This document shows, one piece after another, positions 33,490-44,210 of a stretch of DNA of 64,000 bases. The stretch is from Plantago major. Its lineage: Eukaryota; Streptophyta; Magnoliopsida; Lamiales; Plantaginaceae. Numbering within the stretch: position 1 is the first letter of the stretch; every line of letters begins with the position of its first letter. The stretch is taken from NCBI GenBank assembly GCA_026545765.1, contig JAIFAC010000471.1, positions 1-64,000 of the forward strand. Direction: 5' to 3'. The notes below the pieces were generated by a model. It did no database searches. It saw nothing but the letters and a program-made list of their open reading frames with translations, and was not told the origin of the DNA. The position numbers and the translations under genes were made by a program.

Positions 33490-36400
33490 ATCCCAATCCA
33501 TATGTGTGTTGATTAATTCTCAAGTAGTGTTCTTCGTTTGTGATACTCTTACTCCTTCTGTGTATTGTTTAAATTTCGAATAGACTTCTTCCTTGACATT
33601 ATCCCACTCCTTTAGTGTGTTGTTTAACTCTCGAGTACAGTTATTCGTTTGTTGTTCTTCCCTCTCCAAAGTGTATCGTTTATATCTCTGAAGTAGAGTT
33701 GTTCGTTTGTTGTCTATTCAACTCCTTTTGCGTTTTGTTTAACTCTCAAGTAGAGTTCTTCGTTCGTTATTTTATTACTCCTCTTGAGTGTTGTTTAAAT
33801 CTCAAATTGACTTCTCCGTTTGTAATTATCTCTCTCCCATTATTGTTTTATTTAACCCCCGAGTAGAATTTTACATTTGTTGTTTATCCCAATCCATATG
33901 TGTGTTGATTAATTCTCAAGTAGTGTTCTTCGTTTGTGATACTCTTACTCCTTCTCTGTATTGTTTAAATTTCGAATAGACTTCTTCCTTGACATTATCC
34001 CACTCCTTTAGTGTGTTGTTTAACTCTCGAGTAGTGTTATTCGTTTTTTGTTCTTCCATCTCCAAAATGTGTCCTTTATATCTCTCAAGTAGAGTTGTTC
34101 GTTTGTTGTTTATTCAACACCTTTTGTGTTTTGTTTAACTTTCAAGTAGAGTTCTTCGTTCGTTATTTTATTACTCCTCTTTTTTGTTGTTTAAATCTCA
34201 AATTGACTTCGCCGTTTGTAATTATCTCTCTCCCATTATTGTTTTATTTAACTCCCGAGTAGAATTTTAGATTTGTTGTTTATCCCAAGCCATATGTGTG
34301 TTGATTAATTATCAAGTAGTGTTCTTCGTTTGTGATACTCTTACTCGTTCTGTGAATTATTTAAATTTCGAATAGACATCTTCCTTGACATTATCCCACT
34401 CCTTTAGTGTGTTATTTAACACTCGAGTATAGTTATTCCTTTGTTGTTCTTCCCTCTCCAAAGTGTGTCGTTTATATCTCTCAAGTAGAGTTGTTTTTTT
34501 GTTGTTTATTCAACTCCTTTTGCATTTTGTTTAACTCTCAAGTAGAGTTCTTCGTTCGTTATTTTATTACTCCTGTGTGTTGTTTAAATCACAAATTGCC
34601 TTCTCCGTTTGTAATTATACCAGTCCTTTATTGTGTTGTTTAAGTGTCGAGAAGAATTTTACGTTTATTGATTATCCCACTCCTTATGTGTGTTCTTTAA
34701 CTCTTAAGTAGTGTTCTTCGTTTGTGATACTCTTACTCCTTCGGTCTATTGTTTAATTCTAGAATAGACTTCTTAGTTTGACATTATCCCACTCTTTTAG
34801 TGTGTTGTTTAGCTCTCGAGTAGAGTTGTTCGTTTGTTGGTTGTCCCACTCCAAGGTTTGTTGTTTATATCTCTCAAGTAGAGTTGTTCGTTTGTTGTTT
34901 ATTCTACACCTTTTGTGTTTTGGTTAACTCTCAAGTAGAGTTCTTCGTTCGTTATTTTATTACTCCTCTTGTGCGTTGTTTAAATCTTAAATTGACTTCT
35001 CCGTTTGTAATTATCTCACTCCCATTATTGTTTTATTTAACCCACGAGTAGAATTTTACATTTGTTGTTTATCCCAATCCATATGTGTGTTTATTAATTC
35101 TCAAGTAGTGTTCTTCGTTTGTGACACTCTTACTCCTTCTGTGTATTGTTTAAATTTCAAATAGACGTCTTCATTGACATTATCCCACTTCTTTAGTGTG
35201 TTGTTTATCTCTCGAGTAGAGTTATTCGTTTTTTGTTCTTCCCTCTCCAAAGTGTGTCCTTTATATTTCTCAAGTAGAGTTGTTCGTTTGTTGTTTATTC
35301 AACACCTTTTGTATTTTGTTTAACTCTAAAGTAGAGTTCTTCGTATATTATGTTATTACTCCTCTTGCGTGTTGTCTAAATCTCAAATTGACTTCTCCGT
35401 TTGTAATTATCTCTCTCCCATTATTGTTTTATTTAACCCACGAGTAGAATTTTAGATTTGTTGTTTATCCCAATCCATATGTGTGTTTATTAGTTCTCAA
35501 GTAGTGTTCTTCGTTTGTGACACTCTTACTCCTTCTGTGTATTGTTTAAATTTCGAATAGACTTCTTCATTGACATTATCCCACTCCTTTAGTGTGTTGT
35601 TTATCTCTCGAGTAGAGTCATTCGTTTTTTGTTCTTCCCTCTCCAAAGTGTGTCCTTTATATCTCTCAAGTAGAGTTGTTCGTTTGTTGTTTATTCAACA
35701 CCTTTTGTGTTTTGTGTAACTCTCAAGTAGAGTTCTTCGTTCGTTATTTTATTACTCTTGTGTTTTGTTTAAATCTCAAATTGACTTCTCCGTTTGTAAT
35801 TATCTCTCTCCCATTATTGTTTTATTTAACCCACGAGTAGAATTTTACATTTGTTGTTTATCCCAAATCATATGTGTGTTTATTAATTCTCAAGTAGTGT
35901 TCTTCGTTTGTGACACTCTTACTCCTTCTGTGTATTGTTTAAATTTCGAATAGACTTCTTCATTGACATTATCCCACTTCTTTAGTGTGTTGTTTATCTC
36001 TCGAGTAGAGTTATTCATTTTTTGTTCTTCCCTCTCCAAAGTGTGTCCTTTATATTTCTCAAGTAGAGTTGTTCGTTTGTTGTTTATTCAACACCTTTTG
36101 TATTTTGTTTAACTCTAAAGTAGAGTTCTTCGTATATTATGTTATTACTCCTCTTGTGTGTTGTCTAAATCTCAAATTGACTTCTCCGTTTGTAATTATC
36201 TCTCTCCCATTATTGTTTTATTTAACCCACGAGTAGAATTTTAGGTTTGTTGTTTATCCCAATCCATATGTGTGTTTATTAGTTCTCAAGTAGTGTTCTT
36301 CGTTTGTGACACTCTTACTCCTTCTGTGTATTGTTTAAATTTCGAATAGACTTCTTCATTGACATTATCCCACTCCTTTAGTGTGTTGTTTATCTCTCGA

Positions 36401-36960
36401 GTAGAGTTATTCGTTTTTTGTTCTTCCCTCTCCAAAGTGTGTCCTTTATATCTCTCAAGTAGAGTTGTTCGTTTGTTATTTATTCAACACCTTTTGTGTT
36501 TTGTGTAACTCTCAAGTAGAGTTCTTCGTTCGTTATTTTATTACTCTTGTGTTTTGTTTAAATCTCAAATTGACTTCTCTGTTTGTAATTATCTTTCTCC
36601 CATTATTGTTTTATTTAAGCCACGAGTAGAATTTTACATTTGTTGTTTATCCCAATCGATATGTGTGTTTATTAATTCTCAAGTAGTGTTCTTCGTTTGT
36701 GACACTCTTACTCCTTCTGTGTATTGTTTCAATTTCGAATAGACTTCTTCATTGACATTATCCCACTCCTTTAGTGTGTTGTTTATCTCTCGAGTAGAGT
36801 TATTCGTTTTTTGTTCTTCCCTCTCCAAAGTGTGTCCTTTATATCTCTCAAGTAGAGTTGTTCGTTTGTTGTTTATTCAACACCTTTTGTGTTTTGTTTA
36901 ACTCTCAAGTAGAGTTCTTCGTTCGTTATTTTATTACTATTGTGTTTTGTTTAAATCTCA
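33392..36960 (+). repeat. Multi-monomer duplicated block, first copy
   Basis: It shares ordered rare markers with 37738-40517. The offset is 4,346 bp at 33615/37961, 3,950 bp at 34407/38357 and 35342/39292, and 3,557 bp at 36131/39688, 36726/40283 and 36936/40493. The steps of one monomer mean the second copy has lost two single monomers. Confidence 0.75.
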
Positions 36961-37737
36961 AATTGACTTCTCCGTTTGTAATTATCTCTCTCCCATTATT
37001 GTTTTATTTAACCCATGAGTAGAATTTTACATTTGTTGTTTATCCCACTCCTTATGTGTGTTCTTTAACTCTTAAGTAGTGTTCTTCGTTTGTGATACTC
37101 GTACTCCTTCTGTGTATTGTTTAAATCTCGAATAGACTTCTTTGTTTGACATTATCCCACTCCTTTAGTGTGTTGTTTAGCTCTCGAGTAGAGTTCTACG
37201 TTTGTTGTTTGTCCCACTCCAAAGTTTGTTGTTTATATCTCTCAAGTGGAGTTGTTCGTTTGTTGTTTATTCAACACCTTTTGTGTTTTGGTTAACTCTC
37301 AAGTAGATTTCTTCGTTCTTTATTTTATTACTCCTCTTGTGTGTTGTTTAAAACTCAAATTGACTTCTCCGTTGGTAATTATCTCTCTCCCATTATTGTT
37401 TTATTTAACCCACGAGTAGAATTTTACATTTGTTGATTAACCCACACCTTATGTGTGTTCTTTAACTCTTATGTAGTGTTCTTCGTTGGTGATACTCTTA
37501 CTCCTTCTGTCTATTGTTTAATTCTAGAATAGACTTCTTTGTTTGACATTATCCCACTTCTTTAGTGTGTTGTTTAGCTCTCGAGTAGAGTTGTTCGTTT
37601 GTTGTTTGTCCCACTCCAAAGTTTGTTGTTTATATCTCTCAAGTAGAGTTGTTCGTTTGTTGTTTATTCTACACCTTTTGTGTTTTGTTTAACTCTCAAG
37701 TAGAGTTCTTCGTTCGTTATTTTATTACTCCTCTTGT

Positions 37738-40517
37738 GCGTGGTTTAAATCTCAAATTGACTTCTCCGTTTGTAATTATCTCTCTCCCATTATTGTTTTA
37801 TTTAACCCCCGAGTAGAATTTTACATTTGTTGTTTATCCCAATCCATATGTGTGTTGATTAATTCTCAAGTAGTGTTCTTCGTTTATGATACTCTTACTC
37901 CTTCTGTGTATTGTTTAAATTTCGAATAGACTTCTTCCTTGACATTATCCCACTCCTTTAGTGTGTTGTTTAACTCTCGAGTACAGTTATTCGTTTGTTG
38001 TTCTTCCCTCTCCAAAGTGTATCGTTTATATCTCCCAAGTAGAGTTGTTCGTTTGTTGTCTATTCAACTCCTTTTGCGTTTTGTTTAACTCTCAAGTAGA
38101 GTTCTTCGTTCGTTATTTTATTACTCCTCTTGAGTGTTGTTTAAATCTCAAATTGACTTCTCCGTTTGTAATTATCTCTCTCCCATTATTGTTTTATTTA
38201 ACCCCCGAGTAGAATTTTACATTTGTTGTTTATCCCAATCCATATGTGTGTTGATTAATTCTCAAGTAGTGTTCTTCGTTTGTGATACTCTTACTCCTTC
38301 TCTGAATTATTTAAATTTCGAATAGACATCTTCCTTGACATTATCCCACTCCTTTAGTGTGTTATTTAACACTCGAGTATAGTTATTCCTTTGTTGTTCT
38401 TCCCTCTCCAAAGTGTGTCGTTTATATCTCTCAAGTAGAGTTGTTTTTTTGTTGTTTATTCAACTCCTTTTGCATTTTGTTTAACTCTCAAGTAGAGTTC
38501 TTCGTTCGTTATTTTATTACTCCTGTGTGTTGTTTAAATCACAAATTGCCTTCTCCGTTTGTAATTATACCAGTCCTTTATTGTGTTGTTTAAGTGTCGA
38601 GAAGAATTTTACGTTTATTGATTATCCCACTCCTTATGTGTGTTCTTTAACTCTTAAGTAGTGTTCTTCGTTTGAGATACTCTTACTCCTTCGGTCTATT
38701 GTTTAATTCTAGAATAGACTTCTTAGTTTGACATTATCCCACTCCTTTAGTGTGTTGTTTAGCTCTCGAGTAGAGTTGTTCGTTTGTTGGTTGTCCCACT
38801 CCAAGGTTTGTTGTTTATATCTCTCAAGTAGAGTTGTTCGTTTGTTGTTTATTCTACACCTTTTGTGTTTTGGTTAACTCTCAAGTAGAGTTCTTCGTTC
38901 GTTATTTTATTACTCCTCTTGTGCGTTGTTTAAATCTCAAATTGACTTCTCCGTTTGTAATTATCTCTCTCCCATTATTGTTTTAGTTAACCCACGAGTA
39001 GAATTTTACATTTGTTGTTTATCCCAATCCATATGTGTGTTTATTAATTCTCAAGTAGTGTTCTTCGTTTGTGACACTCTTACTCCTTCTGTGTATTGTT
39101 TAAATTTCAAATAGACGTCTTCATTGACATTATCCCACTTCTTTAGTGTGTTGTTTATCTCTCGAGTAGAGTTATTCATTTTTTGTTCTTCCCTCTCCAA
39201 AGTGTGTCCTTTATATTTCTCAAGTAGAGTTGTTCGTTTGTTGTTTATTCAACACCTTTTGTATTTTGTTTAACTCTAAAGTAGAGTTCTTCGTATATTA
39301 TGTTATTACTCCTCTTGTGTGTTGTCTAAATCTCAAATTGACTTCTTCGTTTGTAATTATCTCTCTCCCATTATTGTTTTATTTAACCCACGAGTAGAAT
39401 TTTAGATTTGTTGTTTATCCCAATCCATATGTGTGTTTATTAGTTCTCAAGTAGTGTTCTTCGTTTGTGACACTCTTACTCCTTCTGTGTATTGTTTAAA
39501 TTTCGAATAGACTTCTTCATTGACATTATCCCATTCCTTTAGTGTGTTGTTTATCTCTCGAGTAGAGTTATTCGTTTTTTGTTCTTCCCTCTCCAAAGTG
39601 TGTCCTTTATATTTCTCAAGTAGAGTTGTTCGTTTGTTGTTTATTCAACACCTTTTGTATTTTGTTTAACTCTAAAGTAGAGTTCTTCGTATATTATGTT
39701 ATTACTCCTCTTGTGTGTTGTCTAAATCTCAAATTGACTTCTACGTTTGTAATTATCTCTCTCCCATTATTGTTTTATTTAACCCACGAGTAGAATTTTA
39801 GGTTTGTTGTTTATCCCAATTCATATGTGTGTTTATTAGTTCTCAAGTAGTGTTCTTCGTTTGTGACACTCTTACTCCTTCTGTGTATTGTTTAAATTTC
39901 GAATAGACTTCTTCATTGACATTATCCCACTCCTTTGGTGTGTTGTTTATCTCTCGAGTAGAGTTATTCGTTTTTTATTCTTCCCTCTCCAAAGTGTGTC
40001 CTTTATATCTCTCAAGTAGAGTTGTTCGTTTGTTATTTATTCAACACCTTTTGTGTTTTGTGTAATTCTCAAGTAGAGTTCTTCGTTCGTTATTTTATTA
40101 CTCTTGTGTTTTCTTTAAATCTCAAATTGACTTCTCCGTTTGTAATTATCTCTCTCCCATTATTGTTTTATTTAAGCCACGAGTAGAATTTTACATTTGT
40201 TGTTTATCCCAATCCATATGTGTGTTTATTAATTCTCAAGTAGTGTTCTTCGTTTGTGACACTCTTACTCCTTCTGTGTATTGTTTCAATTTCGAATAGA
40301 CTTCTTCATTGACATTATCCCACTCCTTTAGTGTGTTGTTTATCTCTCGAGTAGAGTTATTCGTTTTTTGTTCTTCCCTCTCCAAAGTGTGTCCTTTATA
40401 TCTCTCAAGTAGAGTTGCTCGTTTGTTGTTTATTCAACACCTTTTGTGTTTTGTTTAACTCTCAAGTAGAGTTCTTCGTTCGTTATTTTATTACTATTGT
40501 GTTTTGTTTAAATCTCA
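37738..40517 (+). repeat. Multi-monomer duplicated block, second copy
   Basis: Downstream copy of 33392-36960, shorter by two monomers. Shared markers include CGTATATTATGTTATTACTCC, GTTTCAATTTCG and TTACTATTGTG. Confidence 0.75.
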
Positions 40518-40789
40518 AATTGACTTCTCCGTTTGTAATTATCTCTCTCCCATTATTGTTTTATTTAACCCACGAGTAGAATTTTACATTTGTTGTTTAT
40601 CCCACTCCTTATGTGTGTTCTTTAACTCTTAAGTAGTGTTCTTCGTTTGTGATACTCTTACTCCTTCTGTCTATGGTTTAAATGTCAAATAGACTTCTTT
40701 GTTTGACATTATCCCACTCCTTTAGTGTGTTGTTTAGCTCTCGAGTAGAGTTCTACGTTTGTTGTTTGTCCCACTCCAAAGTTTGTTGT

Positions 40790-41990
40790 TTATATCTCTC
40801 AAGTAGAGTTGTTCGTTTGTTGTTTATTCAACACCTTTTGTGTTTTGTTTAACTCTCAAGTAGAGTTCTTCGTTCGTTATTTTATTACTCCTCTTCTGTG
40901 TTGTTTAAATCTCAAATTGACTTCTCCGTTTGTAATTATCTCTCTCCCATTATTATATTATTTAACCCTCGAGTAGAATTTTACATTTGTTGTTTATCCA
41001 CATCCATATGTGTGTTTATTAATTCTCAAGTAGTGTTCTTCGTTTGTGATACGCATTCGCCGTCTGTGTATTGTTTAAATTTCGAATAGACTTCTTCCTC
41101 GACATTATCCCACTCCTTTAGTGTGTTCTTTATCTCTCGAGTAGAGTTATTCGTTTTTTGTTCTTCCCTCTCCAAAGTGTGTCCTTTATATCCCTCAAGT
41201 AGAGTTGTTCGTTTGTTGTTTATTCAACACCTTTTGTGTTTTGTTTCACTCTCAAGTAGAGTTCTTCGTTCGTCATTTTATTACTCCTCTTGTGTGTTGT
41301 TTAAATCTCAAATTGACTTCTCCGTTTGTAATTATCTCTCTCCCATTATTGTTTTATTTGACCCACGAGTAGAATTTTACATTTGTTGTTTACCCCAATC
41401 CATATGTGTGTTTATTAATTCACAAGTAGTGTTCTTCGTTTGTGATACTCTTACTCCTTCTGTGTATTGTTTAAATTTCGAATAGACTTCTTCCTCGACA
41501 TTATCCTACTCCTTTAGTGTGTTGTTTATCTTTCGAGTAGAGTTATTCGTTTTTTGTTCTTCCCTCTCCAAAGTGTGTCTTTTATATCTCTCAAGTAGAG
41601 TTGTTCGTTGGTTGTTTATTCAACACCTTTTGTGTTTTGTTTAACTCTCAAGTAGAGTTCTTCGTTCGTTATTTTATTACTCCTCTTGCGTGTTGCTTAA
41701 ATCTCAAATTGACTTCTCCGTTTGTAATTATCTCTCTCCCATTATTATTTTATTTAACCCCCGAGTAGAATTTTACATTTGTTGTTTATCCACATCCATA
41801 TGTGTGTTTATTAATTCTCAAGTAGTGTTCTTCGTTTGTAATACTCTTTCTCTGTCTGTGTATTGTTTAAATTTCGAATAGACTTCTTCCTCGACCTTAT
41901 CCCACTCCTTTAGTGTGTTGTTTATCACTTGAGTAGAGTTATTCGTTTTTTGTTCTTTCCTCTCCTAAGGGTGTCCTTTATATCTCTCAA
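40790..41990 (+). repeat. Left arm of inverted duplication within the satellite
   Basis: Three consecutive variant monomers whose order and private variants reappear reverse-complemented at 46515-47715. Paired landmarks always sum to 88,505 (40898/47607, 41294/47211, 41690/46815), and they include CTCTTCTGTGTTG, GTTCTTTATCTC and CGACATTATCCTACTCC. Confidence 0.75.
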
Positions 41991-43182
41991 GTAGTGTTGT
42001 TCGTTTGTTGTTTATTCAACACCTTTTGTGTTTTGTTTAACTCTCAAGTAGAGTTGTTCGTTCGTAATTTTATTACTCCTCTTGTGTGTTGTTTAAATCT
42101 CAAATTGACTTCTCCGTTTGTAATTTTCTCTCTCCCATTATTGTTTTATTTAACCCCCGAGTAGAATTTTACATTTGTTGTTTATCCCAATCCATATGTG
42201 TGTTGATTAATTCTCAAGTAGTGTTCTTCGTTTGTGATACTCTTACTCCTTCTTTGTATTGTTTAAATTTCGAATAGACTTCTTCCTTGACATGATCCCA
42301 CTCCTTTAGTGTGTTGTTTATCTCTCGAGTAGAGTTATTCGTTTTTTGTTCTTCCCTCTCCAAAGTGTGTCTTTTATATCTCTCAAGTAGAGTTGTTCGT
42401 TTGTTGTTTATTCAACACCTTTTGTGTTTTGTTTCACTCTCAAGTAGAGTTCTTCGTTCGTAATTTTATTACTCCTCTTGTGTGTTGTTTAAATCTCAAA
42501 TTGACTTCTCCGTTTGTAATTATCTCTCTCCCATTATTGTTTTATTTGACCCACGAGTAGAATTTTACATTTGTTGTTTACCCCAATCCATATGTGTGTT
42601 TATTAATTCACAAGTAGTGTTCTTCGTTTGTGATACTCTTACTCCTTCTGTGTATTGTTTAAATTTCGAATAGACTTCTTCCTCGACATTATCCTACTCC
42701 TTTAGTGTGTTGTTTATCTTTCGAGTAGAGGTATTCGTTTTTTGTTCTTCCCTCTCCAAAGTGTGTCTTTTATATCTCTCAAGTAGAGTTGTTCGTTGGT
42801 TGTTTATTCAACACCTTTTGTGTTTTGTTTAACTCTCAAGTAGAGTTCTTCGTTCGTTATTTTATTACTCCTCTTGCGTGTTGCTTAAATCTCAAATTGA
42901 CTTCTCCGTTTGTAATTATCTCTCTCCCATTATTATTTTATTTAACCCCCGAGTAGAATTTTACATTTGTTGTTTATCCACATCCATATGTGTGTTTATT
43001 AATTCTCAAGTAGTGTTCTTCGTTTGTAATACTCTTTCTCTGTCTGTGTATTGTTTAAATTTCGAATAGACTTCTTCCTCGACCTTATCCCACTCCTTTA
43101 GTGTGTTGTTTATCACTTGAGTAGAGTTATTCGTTTTTTGTTCTTCCCTCTCCAAAGTGTGTCCTTTATATCCCTCAAGTAG
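41294..43182 (+). repeat. Three-monomer higher-order repeat, 1,188-bp period
   Basis: The monomers at 41294 and 42482 share TTATTTGACCCACGAG and TTAATTCACAAG. Those at 41690 and 42878 share GCGTGTTGCTTAAATC and CTTTCTCTGTCTG. Both pairs are exactly 1,188 bp apart. Confidence 0.8.
42096..42491 (+). repeat. Reference satellite monomer: seven subrepeats (57,57,56,55,56,59,56 bp)
   Basis: The subrepeats lie at 42096-42152, 42153-42209, 42210-42265, 42266-42320, 42321-42376, 42377-42435 and 42436-42491. Their openings are AATCTCAAATTGAC, ACCCCCGAGTAGAA, ATTCTCAAGTAGTG, AATTTCGAATAGAC, TCTCTCGAGTAGAG, TATCTCTCAAGTAGAG and ACTCTCAAGTAGAG. Six end TTTA or ATTA and one ends TTTC (consensus TTTA), and most have a TTCGTTTGT-like centre. 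The monomer thus arose by amplification of a unit of about 57 bp, divergence, and re-amplification of the seven-part unit. In the first subrepeat I count 29 T, 12 A, 12 C and 4 G. Confidence 0.85.
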
Positions 43183-43888
43183 AGTTGTTCGTTTGTTGTT
43201 TATTCAACACCTTTTGTGTTTTGTTTCACTCTCAAGTAGAGTTCTTCGTTCGTCATTTTATTACTCCTCTTGTGTGTTGTTTAAATCTCAAATTGACTTC
43301 TCCGTTTGTAATTATCTCTCTCCCATTATTGTTTTATTTAACTTGGTAGAATTTTAATTTGTTGTTTATCCCAATCCATATGTGTGTTGATTAATTCTCA
43401 AGTCGTGTTCTTCGTTTGTGATACTCTTACTACTTCTGTGTATTGTTTAAATTTCGAATAGACTTCTTCCTTGACATGATCCCACTCCTTTAGTGTGTTC
43501 TTTATCTCGAGTAGAGTTATTAGTTTTTGTTCTTCCCTCTCAAAGTGTGTCTTTTATATCTCTCAAGTAGAGTTGTTAGTTTGTTGTTTATTGACACCTT
43601 TTCAATACTGTTTAACTTCTCAAATTAGGGTTATTAGTTAGATTATTTTATTACTCTCTTGTGTGTTGTTTAAATCTCAAATTGGCTTCTCGTTTGTAAT
43701 TATCTCTCTAGCATTATTGTTTTATTTAACTTAGCGAGTAGAATTTTACATTTGTTGTTTGTCGATCCATTATGTGTGTTTTATTAATTCTCAAGTAGTG
43801 TTCTTCGTTTGTGATACTCTTGCTCATACATTAGCCATTGTTTAAATTTTGAATAGACTTCTTCCATGAAAACATCCCCACTCCTTTT

Positions 43889-44210
43889 GTTGAATAAACA
43901 ACAAGCGAACAACTTCTACTTGAGGGGACACACTTTATAACTCTACTAGTATAAATAACCTGGTGTGGGAGAATGTCGAGAAGAAGTCTATTATTAGAAA
44001 TTTAAATCTCAAATTACCCAGGAAGTGTAATTATCTCTCTCGCATTATTGTTTTTATTTAACCGGTAGAATTTTAGGATTGCTATCCCAATCCATATGTA
44101 AAATTCTACTAATTCGTTCAAGAATTGAAACAAGTATTCTTAAGTTTGTGATAATGTACAGCGTAAATTGTTTGAGATTAAAACCTTCTTCCATCCCCTC
44201 CTTTGTTGAA
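43889..44210. other. Mosaic strand-switch junction between opposite satellite orientations
   Basis: Plus-type satellite ends in CCCCACTCCTTTT at about 43888 and continues directly as minus-type GTTGAATAAACAAC. Near 44003 it returns to plus-type (AAATCTCAAATTACCC ... ATCCCAATCCATATG), fusing at about 44098 into minus-type TAAAATTCTACT, then plus-type fragments, and finally stays minus-type from GTTGAATAAACAAC at about 44211. Words are hybrids of the two strands. This may be a rearranged breakpoint or a consensus made from mixed-strand reads. Confidence 0.7.

Larger units (their letters stand above)
25319..43888 (+). repeat. 396-bp satellite array, plus orientation, right part
   Basis: About 47 head-to-tail monomers continuing the array interrupted by copy 2. 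The spacing of identical landmarks is 393-396 bp, exactly 396 at 41294, 41690, 42086, 42482 and 42878. Marker variants recur at multiples of the monomer, showing higher-order blocks (entered separately). No other insertion is seen. From about 43340 small deletions and substitutions become frequent until the junction. No genes. Confidence 0.95.

Noticed and set aside
41123..41485. 120-codon open frame resembling a small membrane protein
   Set aside because: It is a satellite monomer read in its T-rich frame; T-rich codons give hydrophobic residues. Its mirror copy on the other strand (46563-46084) has the same origin.
25319..43888. rRNA spacer or centromere-specific identity for the satellite
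   Set aside because: No rRNA-like sequence adjoins it and I recognise no known centromeric repeat. Chromosomal position cannot be told from this window.
43889..44210. CRISPR-like or telomere-like repeat at the orientation switch
   Set aside because: No TTTAGGG repeats and no regular repeat-spacer pattern. All pieces are recognisable satellite fragments.
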